DNA of 64,000 nucleotides, from NCBI GenBank assembly GCA_012270995.1, contig JAAXHG010000188.1, positions 1-64,000 on the forward strand, given 5' to 3'. Positions 19,900 to 29,193 of this stretch are shown here, piece by piece (position 1 is the first letter of the stretch; every line of letters begins with the position of its first letter). The notes beneath the pieces were generated by a model. The model was not told where the DNA came from, ran no database searches, and saw only the letters and a list, made by a program, of their open reading frames with translations. A program made the translations under genes and the position numbers. This DNA comes from Vicinamibacteraceae bacterium. GTDB taxonomy: Bacteria; Acidobacteriota; Thermoanaerobaculia; Multivoradales; Multivoraceae.

Positions 19900-21066
19900 C
19901 TAGACGGCGACCTGGACCTGAACCCGCTCCGAGAGTCGCGCTCCGAGGAGGTGCGACGCGTCGGCGACCATCTCGTGGAGGATCTCGCTGGCCGGCCGGG
20001 TCTGTTGCAGCATGCCGGAGGCCTGGCCGGCGGCGTTCATCAGCAGGTCGTCCCGTCCGGCGGTGCGGATGGAGTGGAGCAGGTCGCGGGTGAGCACGCC
20101 CTGGAGCCCCATCGGTAGCGCCCGGATGCCGCTGGCTTCCCAGGCCTGGATCAGCGGATTCGTGATGTTCCGCATCGTCTTTCCGCTGTAGAGACGGGTG
20201 ACCACCGTATCTTCGGTGGCCGCCTCCAGGATGCGCTGCTTCTGCAGCGCGGGCTGGTTCGCCTCGTGCGAAACCAGGAAGGCCGTGCCGCACCAGCCGC
20301 CGATCGCGCCGGCGGCGATGACTGCGGCCAGTCCGCGACCGTCGGCGACGCCGCCGGCGGCAACGATCGGGATCGGCGCCACCGCGTCCATGACCTGGGG
20401 CAGGAGCGCCAGGGTGCCGATCTTGCCGGTGTGACCGCCGGCCTCGGTGCCCTGGGCGACCACGATGTCGGCGCCGCCGTCGGCAACCCGGCGGGCGGCG
20501 CGGGCGTTGCCGACCAGGGAGACGATCTTGATGCCGGCGTCCTTGAGTGCCTTCGAGAAGGGCGCCGGGGAACCGAGACCGGAGGCAAACACCGGGACCT
20601 TCTCCTCCAGCAGGACTTCCATCTGGGCGCCTGCGTAGCTCTTGCCCTCGGGCACGACCCAACTCGGCGCCGGGGGTGGCGCCTCGATCCACTCGATCCC
20701 CAGGCCCTCGGCCATCTTCATGAGCGCGTCGCGCGTTTCCGCCGGTACCAGGTCGCGGGTCGGTACGGTCGCCGAGGTCGGTCCGCTGCCCGCCTTCTCC
20801 AGGAAGTTCGAAGCCAGCAGCAGGTCGACCCCGAACGGCTTGTCCGTCCTCGCGCGCACCTTGTTGATCTCCGCGCGCAGGTCCTCGGGGCTGTAGGCAA
20901 CACCTCCAATGACGCCCAGGCCGCCGGCTTCCGAAACGGCAGCCACCAGTTCGGCTTTGGCGACGGGTTCCGCGCCCCCCGCCACCGGCCCCATGCCGGC
21001 AGAAAACACGGGATACTCGATCCCCAGCATGTCGCAGAGTTCGGTGCGTAGGAAGGGACGGGACAT
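19900..21066 (-). CDS. Nitronate monooxygenase-like FMN protein (NPD family)
   Basis: 388 residues. The N-terminus CDMLGIEYPVFSAGMGPVAG, the AAVSEAGGLGVIGG block, and the FMN phosphate-binding region AAGGVADGRGLAAVIAAGA and GGWCGTAFLVSHEA are typical of the nitropropane dioxygenase / nitronate monooxygenase TIM-barrel family. EAGGHTG supplies the usual catalytic His region. Members oxidise nitronates, and relatives in this large family serve other, mostly unknown, flavin reactions. The protein is slightly longer than usual (about 320-360). Cytoplasmic. It stands alone, 113 bases from the P-loop gene. Confidence 0.8.
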   Translation of the reverse strand: MSRPFLRTELCDMLGIEYPVFSAGMGPVAGGAEPVAKAELVAAVSEAGGLGVIGGVAYSPEDLRAEINKVRARTDKPFGVDLLLASNFLEKAGSGPTSATVPTRDLVPAETRDALMKMAEGLGIEWIEAPPPAPSWVVPEGKSYAGAQMEVLLEEKVPVFASGLGSPAPFSKALKDAGIKIVSLVGNARAARRVADGGADIVVAQGTEAGGHTGKIGTLALLPQVMDAVAPIPIVAAGGVADGRGLAAVIAAGAIGGWCGTAFLVSHEANQPALQKQRILEAATEDTVVTRLYSGKTMRNITNPLIQAWEASGIRALPMGLQGVLTRDLLHSIRTAGRDDLLMNAAGQASGMLQQTRPASEILHEMVADASHLLGARLSERVQVQVAV

Positions 21067-21178
21067 GGCGACTCCTCTTGAACTGCTCGACTTCGGCTGC
21101 GAGAGCGCCGAGATGCTGTGCGCTGTGCGTATCGGGCTACGGGATCGATCGGGGCGTGAGTATACGCGCCGCCGCGCG

Positions 21179-21742
21179 TCAGATCAGATCGAGCTGGGGC
21201 TGGCGAAGCTCGTTCGCCACCGCTTCCTCGACGATGTCGAGCCAGTCCTCGCGGTGTTCCGGACGAAGGACCAGGACCTCGATCCGGCGATCCTCCAGTT
21301 CGTTCCAGAGCCGGTCGTCGATCTGCTGCCGGAAGGCGGGGTCGACGGCGCGGATGCCGTCGGGCTGCGCTTCGCTGCCACGCAGAATGGGTACGTAGAC
21401 CTTCAGGTCGTAGGTCGTGCACCAGGACTCGATCAGCGGTTCGAACGCCGGTTGGCGCCCGTGAGCGAACAGCAGGTAGACGTAGTTGTCGAGCACACTG
21501 CGGTCGCAGATGACGACGGGCGAGCGCGCCTCCGCGGCCAGTTCGTCGGCGATCTGTGAATGGAGGATCCACGACTGGGCCTCCAGCGTCGTTCCTTCGT
21601 TGAGCGGCAGCGGGCAGCGCCGCGCGACTTCGACCACGACATCGAGATTGATGTCGCGGCGTTTCAGACGGGAGGCGAGACCGTAGGCCAGCGTCGTCTT
21701 GCCGACGCCGTGGGTGCCGATGAAGGCGATCTTGTAGGGCAT
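21179..21742 (-). CDS. P-loop ATPase / small-molecule kinase-like protein
   Basis: 187 residues. Walker A is GTHGVGKTT (residues 9-17), very close to the N-terminus. A VVICDRSVLDNYVYLL block with Asp and Arg corresponds to the Walker B/LID region of nucleoside-kinase-like and NadR-kinase-like proteins (AAA_28 type). Such proteins phosphorylate small metabolites or nucleosides, but I cannot predict the substrate. No membrane segment or signal. The start ATG is well placed for the P-loop. Confidence 0.75.
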   Translation of the reverse strand: MPYKIAFIGTHGVGKTTLAYGLASRLKRRDINLDVVVEVARRCPLPLNEGTTLEAQSWILHSQIADELAAEARSPVVICDRSVLDNYVYLLFAHGRQPAFEPLIESWCTTYDLKVYVPILRGSEAQPDGIRAVDPAFRQQIDDRLWNELEDRRIEVLVLRPEHREDWLDIVEEAVANELRQPQLDLI

Positions 21743-21790
21743 GGATGAAGCATCAGACTACAGCCGTTCCAGTCGTGAGAGGATTCCCGG

Positions 21791-23896
21791 GTGAGGGGTC
21801 GGGGCGGGAGATGCCGGAGGTTGCCAGGGCGCGAGGCACGTTCCCTGGCCGCGTGGTTCTCTGGTCTGGCGACGTTGATGCTCGTCGGCCTTGCCTGCTC
21901 GCGCGCTCCCGAGCTCGATCCGGTCGACCGGGACTGGCCGGACCGCTCTCCGCGTCACGACATCGTCGAAGAACTGCGCTCCGACCTGTTGCGGCCTCGT
22001 TCGAGCGCTGATGGCGGCGGCACAGCCACCGTCGAGACCTTGGGGGGCCCGGCTGTCGCAGGAAGTCCGGGAAGCTGGCGGATCGTCTACCGGGCGGGGC
22101 CGGCAGGCGTAGCGGTCGGAGGAACCGTCTATCTCCAGGTGTCGCCCTTCTGGGGCTGGAGCACTCCGCAGGCGGAACGTCCGCAGGCGCGGGGCTACAC
22201 GACGATCGAGACGGCGGCGGCCGGCGTCGAACTCGTGGCCGAGACACTGGATCAGCAGTTGCTCGCGATCGCCGTCGGCGGCCGGCCGCTCGCGGCAGGA
22301 GAAGAGGTCGTGATCACGTATGGAGCCGGCCCGGCGGGCGCGCTGGCCGACCGCTACGCTGAGCGCGAGTCGCGCTTCTGGGTTGCCGTCGACGGGGACG
22401 GGGACGGGGTGCGGGGGCTGATTGCGGAGTCGCCGGCCGTCGATGTGATGCCGGGGCCGCCGGCACGGTTGCTCCTTCACATGCCCTCGACCGCTCGGCC
22501 AAACGACCGGGTCACGCTCACTGCGGCGCTGGTCGACGCGGCCGGGAACGGCTGGCCGGCGGCAGCCGGGACGCTTCAACTTCGCTTGCCGGCGGCCGCC
22601 AATCTGGTCGACTCGAGGGCCGATTCCGCGGCCGAGATGGAGCAGGTCGTCTCCCTGGCTCTCGCCGTGGAGGATCGAGGCCGGCTCGTCGTTCCGCTTC
22701 GGCTTTCCGCCGAGGCCAGCGGTGTGATCAGGGTGCGGGGCTGGCTAGTGGGCGCCGAAATCGAGCCTGGATTCGAAGCGGAAAGCAACCCTCTCCTGGT
22801 CTCGCCGGCAGGCCGGCGCATCCTGTGGGCGGACCTCCAGAACCACTCCGGTCTCTCCGACGGTTCGGCGACGCCGGACGATCTGCTGCTCTACGCGCGG
22901 GAGGTGGCCGCCCTCGACGCGGCGGCGGTAACCGACCACGACCACTGGGGCATGAGGTTCATGGACCGCGAACCCGAGGTCTGGCGGCGGACGCTGGATG
23001 CGGCCGACCGGCGGCACGAACCGGGACGCTTCGTCGCGCTGGCCGGCTACGAGTGGACGAACTGGGTCGAGGGCCACCGCCACGTCGTCTTCTTCGAGCC
23101 CACGGCCGAGGCCGCGGCTGGCCTGCTTCTCACCTCGATCGACGAGCGATACGACGAGCCGCGGGAGCTATGGGCCGGCCTCAAGGACGTGCGGGCCCTC
23201 ACCTTCGCTCACCATTCGGCCGGCGACCCGATCGCCACCGACTGGTCGCAGGAGCCTCCGCCCGAACTGGAACCGGTCACCGAGATCGTCTCGGTCCACG
23301 GATCGAGCGAGGCCGCGGACTCGCCCGGCCTGACGGTTCGGGGCGCCCTCGAGGGCAACTACGTGCGCGACGTCCTCGACCGCGGCTACCGGCTGGGGTT
23401 CATCGGCTCGAGCGACGGCCACGACGGCCATCCCGGTTTGGCGCATCTTGCATCGCCTGGTGGCGGCGTCGCGGCAATCCTGAGCGACGAGGCGACCCGA
23501 GAGGGGATCTGCGAGGCCCTCCTGGCCCGTCGTACGTACGCGACGAACGGCCCGCGAATCGTTGTGCGTGCGAGCTACGCCGGTTGGCCGATCGGCGCGG
23601 TGATCGATGCGCCCGCAGCCGCCGGCGGCGAAGTGGGTCCCATCGCCGGCGTACCGGAGCGCACTCTGGTGGTGCGGGCGGTGGCGCCGACGGAGATCGC
23701 CCGCATCGACGTGATCAGCCGCCAAGAGGCGGGCGGCGTCGGTGCCGTGGCCGGCGAGGCTCTGTGCCCCGAAGGGGAGCGTGAGTGCAGCCTGACCGTC
23801 GCCTTGCCGGAGTTCCGGTCGGGCGGCTATCTCTATGTCCGCGTAGTCCAGACGGACGGCGGCGCGGCCTGGACGAGCCCGTTCTTCTTTGAATAG
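21791..23896 (+). CDS. DUF3604 / PHP-like metal-dependent lipoprotein
   Basis: 701 residues from GTG 21791. The N-terminus ends in a lipobox LVGLAC (Cys 36). Residues 40-335 form beta-rich domains with no clear family. From about 345 a PHP-like fold carries ADLQNHSGLSDGS, AVTDHDHWG, TFAHHSAGDP and GSSDGHDGHPG, which supply the His and Asp metal ligands. DUF3604 proteins are predicted metal-dependent hydrolases, perhaps phosphoesterases, of unknown substrate. A C-terminal beta domain (residues about 590-701) follows. The lipid anchor places it in the envelope. Confidence 0.75.
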   Translation: MRGRGGRCRRLPGREARSLAAWFSGLATLMLVGLACSRAPELDPVDRDWPDRSPRHDIVEELRSDLLRPRSSADGGGTATVETLGGPAVAGSPGSWRIVYRAGPAGVAVGGTVYLQVSPFWGWSTPQAERPQARGYTTIETAAAGVELVAETLDQQLLAIAVGGRPLAAGEEVVITYGAGPAGALADRYAERESRFWVAVDGDGDGVRGLIAESPAVDVMPGPPARLLLHMPSTARPNDRVTLTAALVDAAGNGWPAAAGTLQLRLPAAANLVDSRADSAAEMEQVVSLALAVEDRGRLVVPLRLSAEASGVIRVRGWLVGAEIEPGFEAESNPLLVSPAGRRILWADLQNHSGLSDGSATPDDLLLYAREVAALDAAAVTDHDHWGMRFMDREPEVWRRTLDAADRRHEPGRFVALAGYEWTNWVEGHRHVVFFEPTAEAAAGLLLTSIDERYDEPRELWAGLKDVRALTFAHHSAGDPIATDWSQEPPPELEPVTEIVSVHGSSEAADSPGLTVRGALEGNYVRDVLDRGYRLGFIGSSDGHDGHPGLAHLASPGGGVAAILSDEATREGICEALLARRTYATNGPRIVVRASYAGWPIGAVIDAPAAAGGEVGPIAGVPERTLVVRAVAPTEIARIDVISRQEAGGVGAVAGEALCPEGERECSLTVALPEFRSGGYLYVRVVQTDGGAAWTSPFFFE

Positions 23897-23907
23897 GCGG
23901 ACGCTGC

Positions 23908-24435
23908 CTACTCCGCTGCCTCCTCGGCCTCGTCCTCGACGTGCACCATGATGTACTGCGACAGCCCCGGTTCGTCGAGCGTCCGGTGCTCGCCGTCGCC
24001 GATCTGCAGGCATAGGTAGTGCTCGCCGAGCGGGAGTTCGACTTCAATCGAGTCCGAACCGTCACCGAAGTGGATCCACGGGTCCGCCGTGGGGATCACG
24101 ATGCCCGGCTCCAGGCACTCCCCGTCGATCGCGATGTGGTAGTGGCCTGCCCCCTCGTTGATCGCGCCGTCGCCGACCGGCTCGATGATGAAGTTCTCGG
24201 CCGCGAACTGCAGGTTGACCAGGCTGGGGATCGTGTCGTGGTTCTCCAGCCCCACGAAGTAGACGCGCGGCGCGCCGTCGTCGGCCGCTTCTTCGGCGTG
24301 GTCCATGTCACCTTCCGCGTGGTCGTGGTCCGCGTGGTCTTCGCCGGATTCGGCGGCGCAGCCGGCGAAGAGCAGCAGCAGTGCGGCTGCCGCCAAGACG
24401 GGAAACGGGCGGTTCTTGGCGAAGTCGAGGAGCAT
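23908..24435 (-). CDS. DUF4399 lipoprotein with His/Asp-rich linker
   Basis: 175 residues. The lipobox is LLLFAGC (Cys 26). Residues 30-52 are rich in His, Asp and Glu (EDHADHDHAEGDMDHAEE), a likely metal-binding or flexible tether. The DUF4399 domain follows with VYFVGLENHDTI, FIIEPVG, GAGHYHIAID and LPLGEHYLCLQIGDGEH. Its conserved GHYH and HYLCLQ segments are typical. The domain is a small periplasmic beta-sandwich of unknown function. It converges with the DUF3604 gene with an 11-base gap. Confidence 0.8.
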   Translation of the reverse strand: MLLDFAKNRPFPVLAAAALLLLFAGCAAESGEDHADHDHAEGDMDHAEEAADDGAPRVYFVGLENHDTIPSLVNLQFAAENFIIEPVGDGAINEGAGHYHIAIDGECLEPGIVIPTADPWIHFGDGSDSIEVELPLGEHYLCLQIGDGEHRTLDEPGLSQYIMVHVEDEAEEAAE

Positions 24436-24596
24436 TTCGGGTTCTCCGTCAGATGGCCGGGCGGTGCCCGGGTGGGTGCCGTTCAGCGGGATCGAAACCC
24501 TAGCACGCCCGGTACGGGAGGCGATGCCGGCGTGCGAGCCGGATTGGCAGGTTAGGCTTGCCGATACAGCACCTGTCAGCTAGATTCCGGCTCGCC

Positions 24597-24938
24597 ATGA
24601 TGAAGAACTTCCTGTTTGCGATCGCGTACCTTCTCGGCGCCGGCTGGTGGGCCTCTCAGGCGATGGTCGACGCCGCGGCGGGTTCCTGGTGGAGCCTCAT
24701 CGCCTTCTTCGCCGTGCTGACCTTCTTCCTGGTCCGCATCGGCTGCATGGGCGGCAGCGAGGAGGATGCCCAGAAGATGGGCAACATCTTCTCGATCCTC
24801 GTGGCGGTCGCTCTCCTGGTGATCGCCGTCATGGGCCTGATGGACGAGACCAGCGGCATCGCGAACCTCGTGTTCGCGCTGCTGTTTGCGCTCGTCGCCG
24901 GGCTCGGCGTGCGCGCGACGGCCGCCGCCCACGCGTAG
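24597..24938 (+). CDS. Small three-helix membrane protein of unknown function
   Basis: 113 residues from ATG 24597 (a second ATG follows directly). The protein has at least three hydrophobic helices (about 4-22, 28-44 and 60-110) and a short cytoplasmic loop GCMGGSEEDAQKMGN. No signal peptide cleavage site is evident. I do not recognise the family; it is larger than typical membrane-anchoring peptides. It is not obviously part of an operon. Confidence 0.6.
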   Translation: MMKNFLFAIAYLLGAGWWASQAMVDAAAGSWWSLIAFFAVLTFFLVRIGCMGGSEEDAQKMGNIFSILVAVALLVIAVMGLMDETSGIANLVFALLFALVAGLGVRATAAAHA

Positions 24939-25018
24939 CGGCGAACCGGCTCGGCCCGCTCTACAGCGCCGCCACCAACGCCGCGCACGCTTGACGCGAG
25001 CCCGCCCGGTGCAGGCTG

Positions 25019-26314
25019 CTACAGCGCCGCCACTTCGAGTTCAAGCGCCTCGGCGTACTTCTCGAGTGCCGCCTGCCGCAGCTTGGGCAGGTGGGTGGTC
25101 GGGAAGAGATCGTCCGTGCCCGCGTACTCGCGCAGGATCTGCCGCGCCACCGTGATCTTGTGGACTTCGGTCGGCCCGTCGGCCAGGGCCATGTGGAAGG
25201 AATCGACGACGCCCGCCGAGAAGGTCATCTCGTTCGAGACGCCGAGCGAACCGTGGAGCATCAGCGCTCTCGAGAAGACGTCGAGGTAGACCTTCGGCAT
25301 GACCGCCTTGACCGCCGAGATGTCCTTGCGGACCATCCGGTAGTCCTTGTACTTGTCGATCTTCCAGGCGGTCTGCAGCACGAACAGCCGGAACTGTTCG
25401 ATCTGCGCCCAGGAGTCGGCAATCTTCTCCTGGACGAGCTGTTTCTGCGCCAGCAGTTCACCCTGCGTTTCCCGGGACAGCACCCGCTCGCACATCTGGT
25501 CGAAGGCGGTGCGGACCTTGGCGATCGTCCGCATTGCGTGGTGGATGCGGCCGCCGCCGAGGCGGGTCTGGGCGACCACGAAGCCCTGACCGCGCTGACC
25601 CAGCAGGTGATCCTTGGGCACGCGCACGTCCGTGTAGCGGACGTAGCCGTGTGCGCCGTCCTCGTTGCCGGTGCCGACGGCGACGTTGCGGATGATCTTG
25701 ACGCCCGGCGTGTCCTTGGGCACCAGGAACATCGACATCTTGTTGTAGGGCGGCGCGTCCGGGTCGGTGACCACCATGACGACCAGCAGGGAGGCGTATC
25801 GCGCGTTCGAGGAGAACCACTTCTCGCCGTTGATCACCCACTCGTCTCCGTCGAGGACGGCGCGCGTCGTGAACACCTTCGGATCCGAGCCGCCGTGCGG
25901 CTCCGTCATCGAGTAGGCGGAGACCATCCTGTTGTCGAGCAGGGGTTGCAGGTAGCGGGCCTTCTGCTCGTCCGTGCCGTAGTGGGCGATGATCTCCGCG
26001 TTGCCCGAGTCCGGCGCCTGGCAGCCGAACACGATCGGCGCGTGCGGCGAGCGGCCGAGAATCTCGTTCATCAGCGCCAGCTTGACCTGGCCGTAGCCCT
26101 GGCCGCCGAGTTCCGGACCCAGGTGGCAGGCCCAGAGCTTTCGCTTCCTGACCTCTTCCTGTAGCGGCGGAATCAGCTTCTGACGCTTCGGGCAGGACAG
26201 ATCGTAGGGGCTGCCGAGGACGAAGCGGAGCGGCTCGATTTCGTTGGTGACGAACTCGTCCATCCAGTCCAGCTTGTCCTGGAATTCAGGGTCTGTTTCG
26301 AAGTCCCATGCCAT
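25019..26314 (-). CDS. Acyl-CoA dehydrogenase
   Basis: 431 residues from ATG 26314. I reject the longer frame to 26482 because the family starts at DFETDPEFQDKLDWMDEFV. FAD and substrate-binding segments are visible: AYSMTEPHGGSDPKV, WVINGEKWFSSNA and GRIHHAMRTIAKV. The C-terminal ADGPTEVHKITVARQIL carries the Glu used as base in the ACAD10/11-like branch. The enzyme dehydrogenates an acyl-CoA at the alpha-beta bond and passes electrons to ETF in the cytoplasm. It is divergent from the PQQ gene downstream and shares no operon with other acyl-CoA genes in the window. Confidence 0.88.
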   Translation of the reverse strand: MAWDFETDPEFQDKLDWMDEFVTNEIEPLRFVLGSPYDLSCPKRQKLIPPLQEEVRKRKLWACHLGPELGGQGYGQVKLALMNEILGRSPHAPIVFGCQAPDSGNAEIIAHYGTDEQKARYLQPLLDNRMVSAYSMTEPHGGSDPKVFTTRAVLDGDEWVINGEKWFSSNARYASLLVVMVVTDPDAPPYNKMSMFLVPKDTPGVKIIRNVAVGTGNEDGAHGYVRYTDVRVPKDHLLGQRGQGFVVAQTRLGGGRIHHAMRTIAKVRTAFDQMCERVLSRETQGELLAQKQLVQEKIADSWAQIEQFRLFVLQTAWKIDKYKDYRMVRKDISAVKAVMPKVYLDVFSRALMLHGSLGVSNEMTFSAGVVDSFHMALADGPTEVHKITVARQILREYAGTDDLFPTTHLPKLRQAALEKYAEALELEVAAL

Positions 26315-26384
26315 CGTTCTTCTCCTCTGGCGCCTTGTTTTGGAAGGCCGCCTAGCGTACAGGAACGGTGCATAGACTCGCCGG

Positions 26385-28367
26385 ATGTTCCTGAACAAGG
26401 CTGCCGTCGGCGTCGCGTCTTCCTTCGTCCTGTTGATCCTGGCGTCCAGATGCGGCGGTAACTCCGATCCCGGCGCTGGCAACGACGCGACGGGCGAGTG
26501 GCGTCACTACGCCGCCGACCGCGCCTCGACGAAGTACTCGCCGCTCGACCAGATCAATCCGTCCAACGTCGACCGGCTGCGCGAGGTCTGGCGCTGGACG
26601 TCGGTCGAGACGGAGGCCGACACGGAGTACCGCGGCGGCCAGTACAAGAGCACGCCGCTCTACATCGACGGCACGCTCTACATCACGACCTCGCTCAGCC
26701 AGGTGGCGGCCATCGACCCGGGCACGGGCGAGACGCTCTGGGTCTATGACCCGAAGAGCTACGAGGCCGGCCGCCCGGCGAACGCGGGTTTCCAGCACCG
26801 TGGACTCGAGTACTGGAGCGGAGAGATCGACGGCGAACCCGTCGAGCGCCTGCTCTACGCCGCCCACCATCGCCGCCTGATCTCGCTGGACCGTCTGACC
26901 GGCGAACCGGACCCCGCGTTCGGCGACGGCGGCATGGTGAACACCGCCCTCGGTCTCGGCCGCGAGATCAACGAGCGCCAGTACACCCACTCGGCGCCGC
27001 CGATCGTCTGCGCCGACGTCATCGTGCTCGGTTCGATCATCTCGGACGGCCCGAGGGGACCGAAGATGCCGCCCGGGCACGTGCGTGGCTACGACGTGCG
27101 TACCGGCGAGCAACGCTGGATCTTCCGCACGATTCCCCAGCCCGGCGAGTTCGGCAACGAGACCTGGCTCGACGGATCCTGGGAGTACTCCGGCAACACG
27201 AACGTGTGGACGATGATGAGCTGCGACGACGAGCTTGGGTTCGTCTACCTGCCGGTGTCGACGCCGACGAACGACTGGTACGGCGGCCACCGGCGCGGCG
27301 ACAACCTGTTCGCCGAAAGTCTGGTCGCCCTCGATGCCCGCACCGGCGAGCGGAGGTGGCACTTCCAGGCCGTTCGCCACGGTCTTTGGGACTACGACCT
27401 GGCCTCGGCCCCGAACCTGCTCGACATCACCGTCGACGGCCGACGGATCAAGGCGGTCGCACAGGTCAGCAAGCAGGGCATCACCTACGTCTTCGACCGG
27501 GAGACGGGCGAGCCCGTGTGGCCGATCGACGAGATCCCGGTGCCGCAGACGACGGTGCCCGGTGAATGGAGTTCGCCTACCCAGCCGATGCCGACGAAGC
27601 CCCCGCCCTTCGAGCGGCTCGGCTTCACCGAGGACGACCTGATCGACTTCACCCCGGAGCTTCGCGCCGAGGCGCTCGAGATCGCGGAAGACTACGTGCT
27701 GGGCCCGATCTACACGCCGCCGCTCGAGGTCAGGGAGGGCGGCAGGCTCGGCGTGCTGACGCTGCCCTCGGCCGCCGGAGGCGCGAACTGGAGGGGTGCC
27801 GCGGTCGATCCCGAGGCCGGCGTCCTCTACGTGCCGTCGATGACCAAGGTGATGAGCTTCGGCGTGCAGCCGGCCGACGCGGCCCGCTCCGAGTTCCGTT
27901 ACGTCGACGCCCTTGGCCTCCTGGAGGGGCCGCGCGGTCTTCCCCTGGTCAAGCCGCCCTACAGCCGGATCACCGCGATCAACCTGAACAGGGGCGAGCA
28001 CCTGTGGCAGGTCGCCCACGGTCCGGGGCCGAAGGACCACCCTGCGATCGCCCACCTCGATCTGCCTGACCTGGGCAGCGCTTCCCACGGCATCCTCTCG
28101 AACGGCGGTCTGGTGCTGACCAGGGACCTGATCTTCATCATCCAGGCCGACTACGACTCGAGCCGGATGACCTTCATGGGTAACGCCGGACACATTCGCG
28201 CCTACGACAAGCGGGACGGCGCGAAGCTGTGGGAACACCGCGTCGAGCCCACGCCGCACGGCACGCCGATGACCTATCTCCACGAGGGCCGGCAATACGT
28301 GGCCTTTACCGTCGGTGCCGGGCGCTGGGAACAAATCCCGGCCCTGGTGGCGTTGGCGCTGGAGTAA
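26385..28367 (+). CDS. Membrane- or lipid-associated PQQ-dependent dehydrogenase (no heme domain)
   Basis: 660 residues. The N-terminal hydrophobic segment ends in ASRCGG, a poor lipobox, so anchoring is uncertain. The quinoprotein glucose/polyol dehydrogenase fold begins with EWRHYAADRASTKYSPLDQI. It shows W-motifs such as AIDPGTGETLWVYD and ALDARTGERRWHFQ, the HGLWDYDLASAPNL segment and a C-terminal AGHIRAYDKRDGAKLWEH. It lacks the five-helix membrane domain of glucose dehydrogenases and has no CxxCH, so electrons must go to a separate acceptor. It would oxidise a sugar or alcohol in the periplasm. Divergent from the acyl-CoA dehydrogenase gene with about 70 bases between starts. Confidence 0.85.
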   Translation: MFLNKAAVGVASSFVLLILASRCGGNSDPGAGNDATGEWRHYAADRASTKYSPLDQINPSNVDRLREVWRWTSVETEADTEYRGGQYKSTPLYIDGTLYITTSLSQVAAIDPGTGETLWVYDPKSYEAGRPANAGFQHRGLEYWSGEIDGEPVERLLYAAHHRRLISLDRLTGEPDPAFGDGGMVNTALGLGREINERQYTHSAPPIVCADVIVLGSIISDGPRGPKMPPGHVRGYDVRTGEQRWIFRTIPQPGEFGNETWLDGSWEYSGNTNVWTMMSCDDELGFVYLPVSTPTNDWYGGHRRGDNLFAESLVALDARTGERRWHFQAVRHGLWDYDLASAPNLLDITVDGRRIKAVAQVSKQGITYVFDRETGEPVWPIDEIPVPQTTVPGEWSSPTQPMPTKPPPFERLGFTEDDLIDFTPELRAEALEIAEDYVLGPIYTPPLEVREGGRLGVLTLPSAAGGANWRGAAVDPEAGVLYVPSMTKVMSFGVQPADAARSEFRYVDALGLLEGPRGLPLVKPPYSRITAINLNRGEHLWQVAHGPGPKDHPAIAHLDLPDLGSASHGILSNGGLVLTRDLIFIIQADYDSSRMTFMGNAGHIRAYDKRDGAKLWEHRVEPTPHGTPMTYLHEGRQYVAFTVGAGRWEQIPALVALALE

Positions 28368-28753
28368 GCCTTGTAGGGATCACCGCGCGTGCTCGGCGGC
28401 CACCGAACAGTCCAAGTGAGAGCACGAACGTGTCGCCGTTGCGGACGCGCCAACGGGCGATTCGACCACCGTCACGCTCGTTGCCCTGCCCCGCGAAGTG
28501 GCCTGCCGGGTCGTTCCTCGGCTGCTCGGGCTTTGAGCGCTCCGGTGACCACCTTGGGGCGGCACGGCGGAACGCCGAGCCCACCACCATCTGCAACTTC
28601 GCGGCTCGCTCGACCTTCGCGGCTCAGTAGTCTCAAGGCAGGTTCCGTCGTCGGCTTGCAGCGTCGGGGCCACGTCGGCCTCGGCATCGAGCCGCGTTGC
28701 CTCAACGTCGGGGACGGGCGGCGGGTGGTTGCGCTCAGGCTCAACGGCTCGCC
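28368..28753. other. Gene-poor stretch at the edge of the accessory patch
   Basis: Overlapping short frames exist on both strands but none has a good start or protein-like composition. On the minus strand a readable piece (GGRIARWRVRNGDTFVLSLG, about 28400-28480) sits in one frame and might be a decayed gene. No RNA gene, hairpin or IS end is evident. Confidence 0.35.
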
Positions 28754-29092
28754 TCACAACCCCTCACAACAGGCCGTCCAGCATTGGGCCGAGGTCAGGC
28801 CGCGATCCCGGCAGCGAGCCTCTATCGTTGCGTAGAAGTAGCCCGCGAGGTAGCCGACCGCAACTGCCTCGGTATCGAAGCCGTCCGCCGCAGCGTCGCG
28901 ACGGGTTAGCTGGCTGCCACGGACGAGCACCACAGAGTTCATGTCGATGCCAACGTCGACTAGTGCGTCGTACAGCTCCCGTTGCCACGGCTCCGGGCCG
29001 GGTTGAGGGTTCGTTGCAGCCACTAGGGCGACGGCGACTAGGACTAGGGCGACTCCGGCGACCAGTGTGGCGACGACGTAGCGCCGGTTCAC
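28754..29092 (-). CDS. Small membrane-anchored protein, third gene of a tiny coupled operon
   Basis: 112 residues from GTG 29092, which overlaps the stop of the preceding gene (GTGA). Residues 6-26 are one membrane helix (VVATLVAGVALVLVAVALVA). The exposed part ends in a module AVGYLAGYFYATIEARCRDR, then a Gly-Leu turn and a Cys-rich C-terminus (SAQCWTACCEGL). The first gene of the operon has a matching module, so the two are diverged paralogues. No known family. Membrane location is likely; role unknown. Confidence 0.55.
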   Translation of the reverse strand: MNRRYVVATLVAGVALVLVAVALVAATNPQPGPEPWQRELYDALVDVGIDMNSVVLVRGSQLTRRDAAADGFDTEAVAVGYLAGYFYATIEARCRDRGLTSAQCWTACCEGL

Positions 29093-29193
29093 GCCAAGGC
29101 CTCTCTGAGGCTCCGGTCTAGGGCCGGACTCTCGGCAAGCAGCAGCGCTGCCACGCTGTGGACAGACGGCGGATAGGCGTGCTCAAGGCTCAT
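29089..29193 (-). CDS. 34-residue peptide overlapping both neighbours
   Basis: ATG 29193 overlaps the stop of the upstream gene (ATGA), and its stop overlaps the start of the downstream gene (GTGA). The product, MSLEHAYPPSVHSVAALLLA followed by ESPALDRSLREALA, has a short hydrophobic centre and a charged amphipathic tail. The two overlaps argue for a translated coupling peptide rather than a random frame. It may exist mainly to connect translation of the two flanking genes. No homologue recognised. Confidence 0.45.
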   Translation of the reverse strand: MSLEHAYPPSVHSVAALLLAESPALDRSLREALA

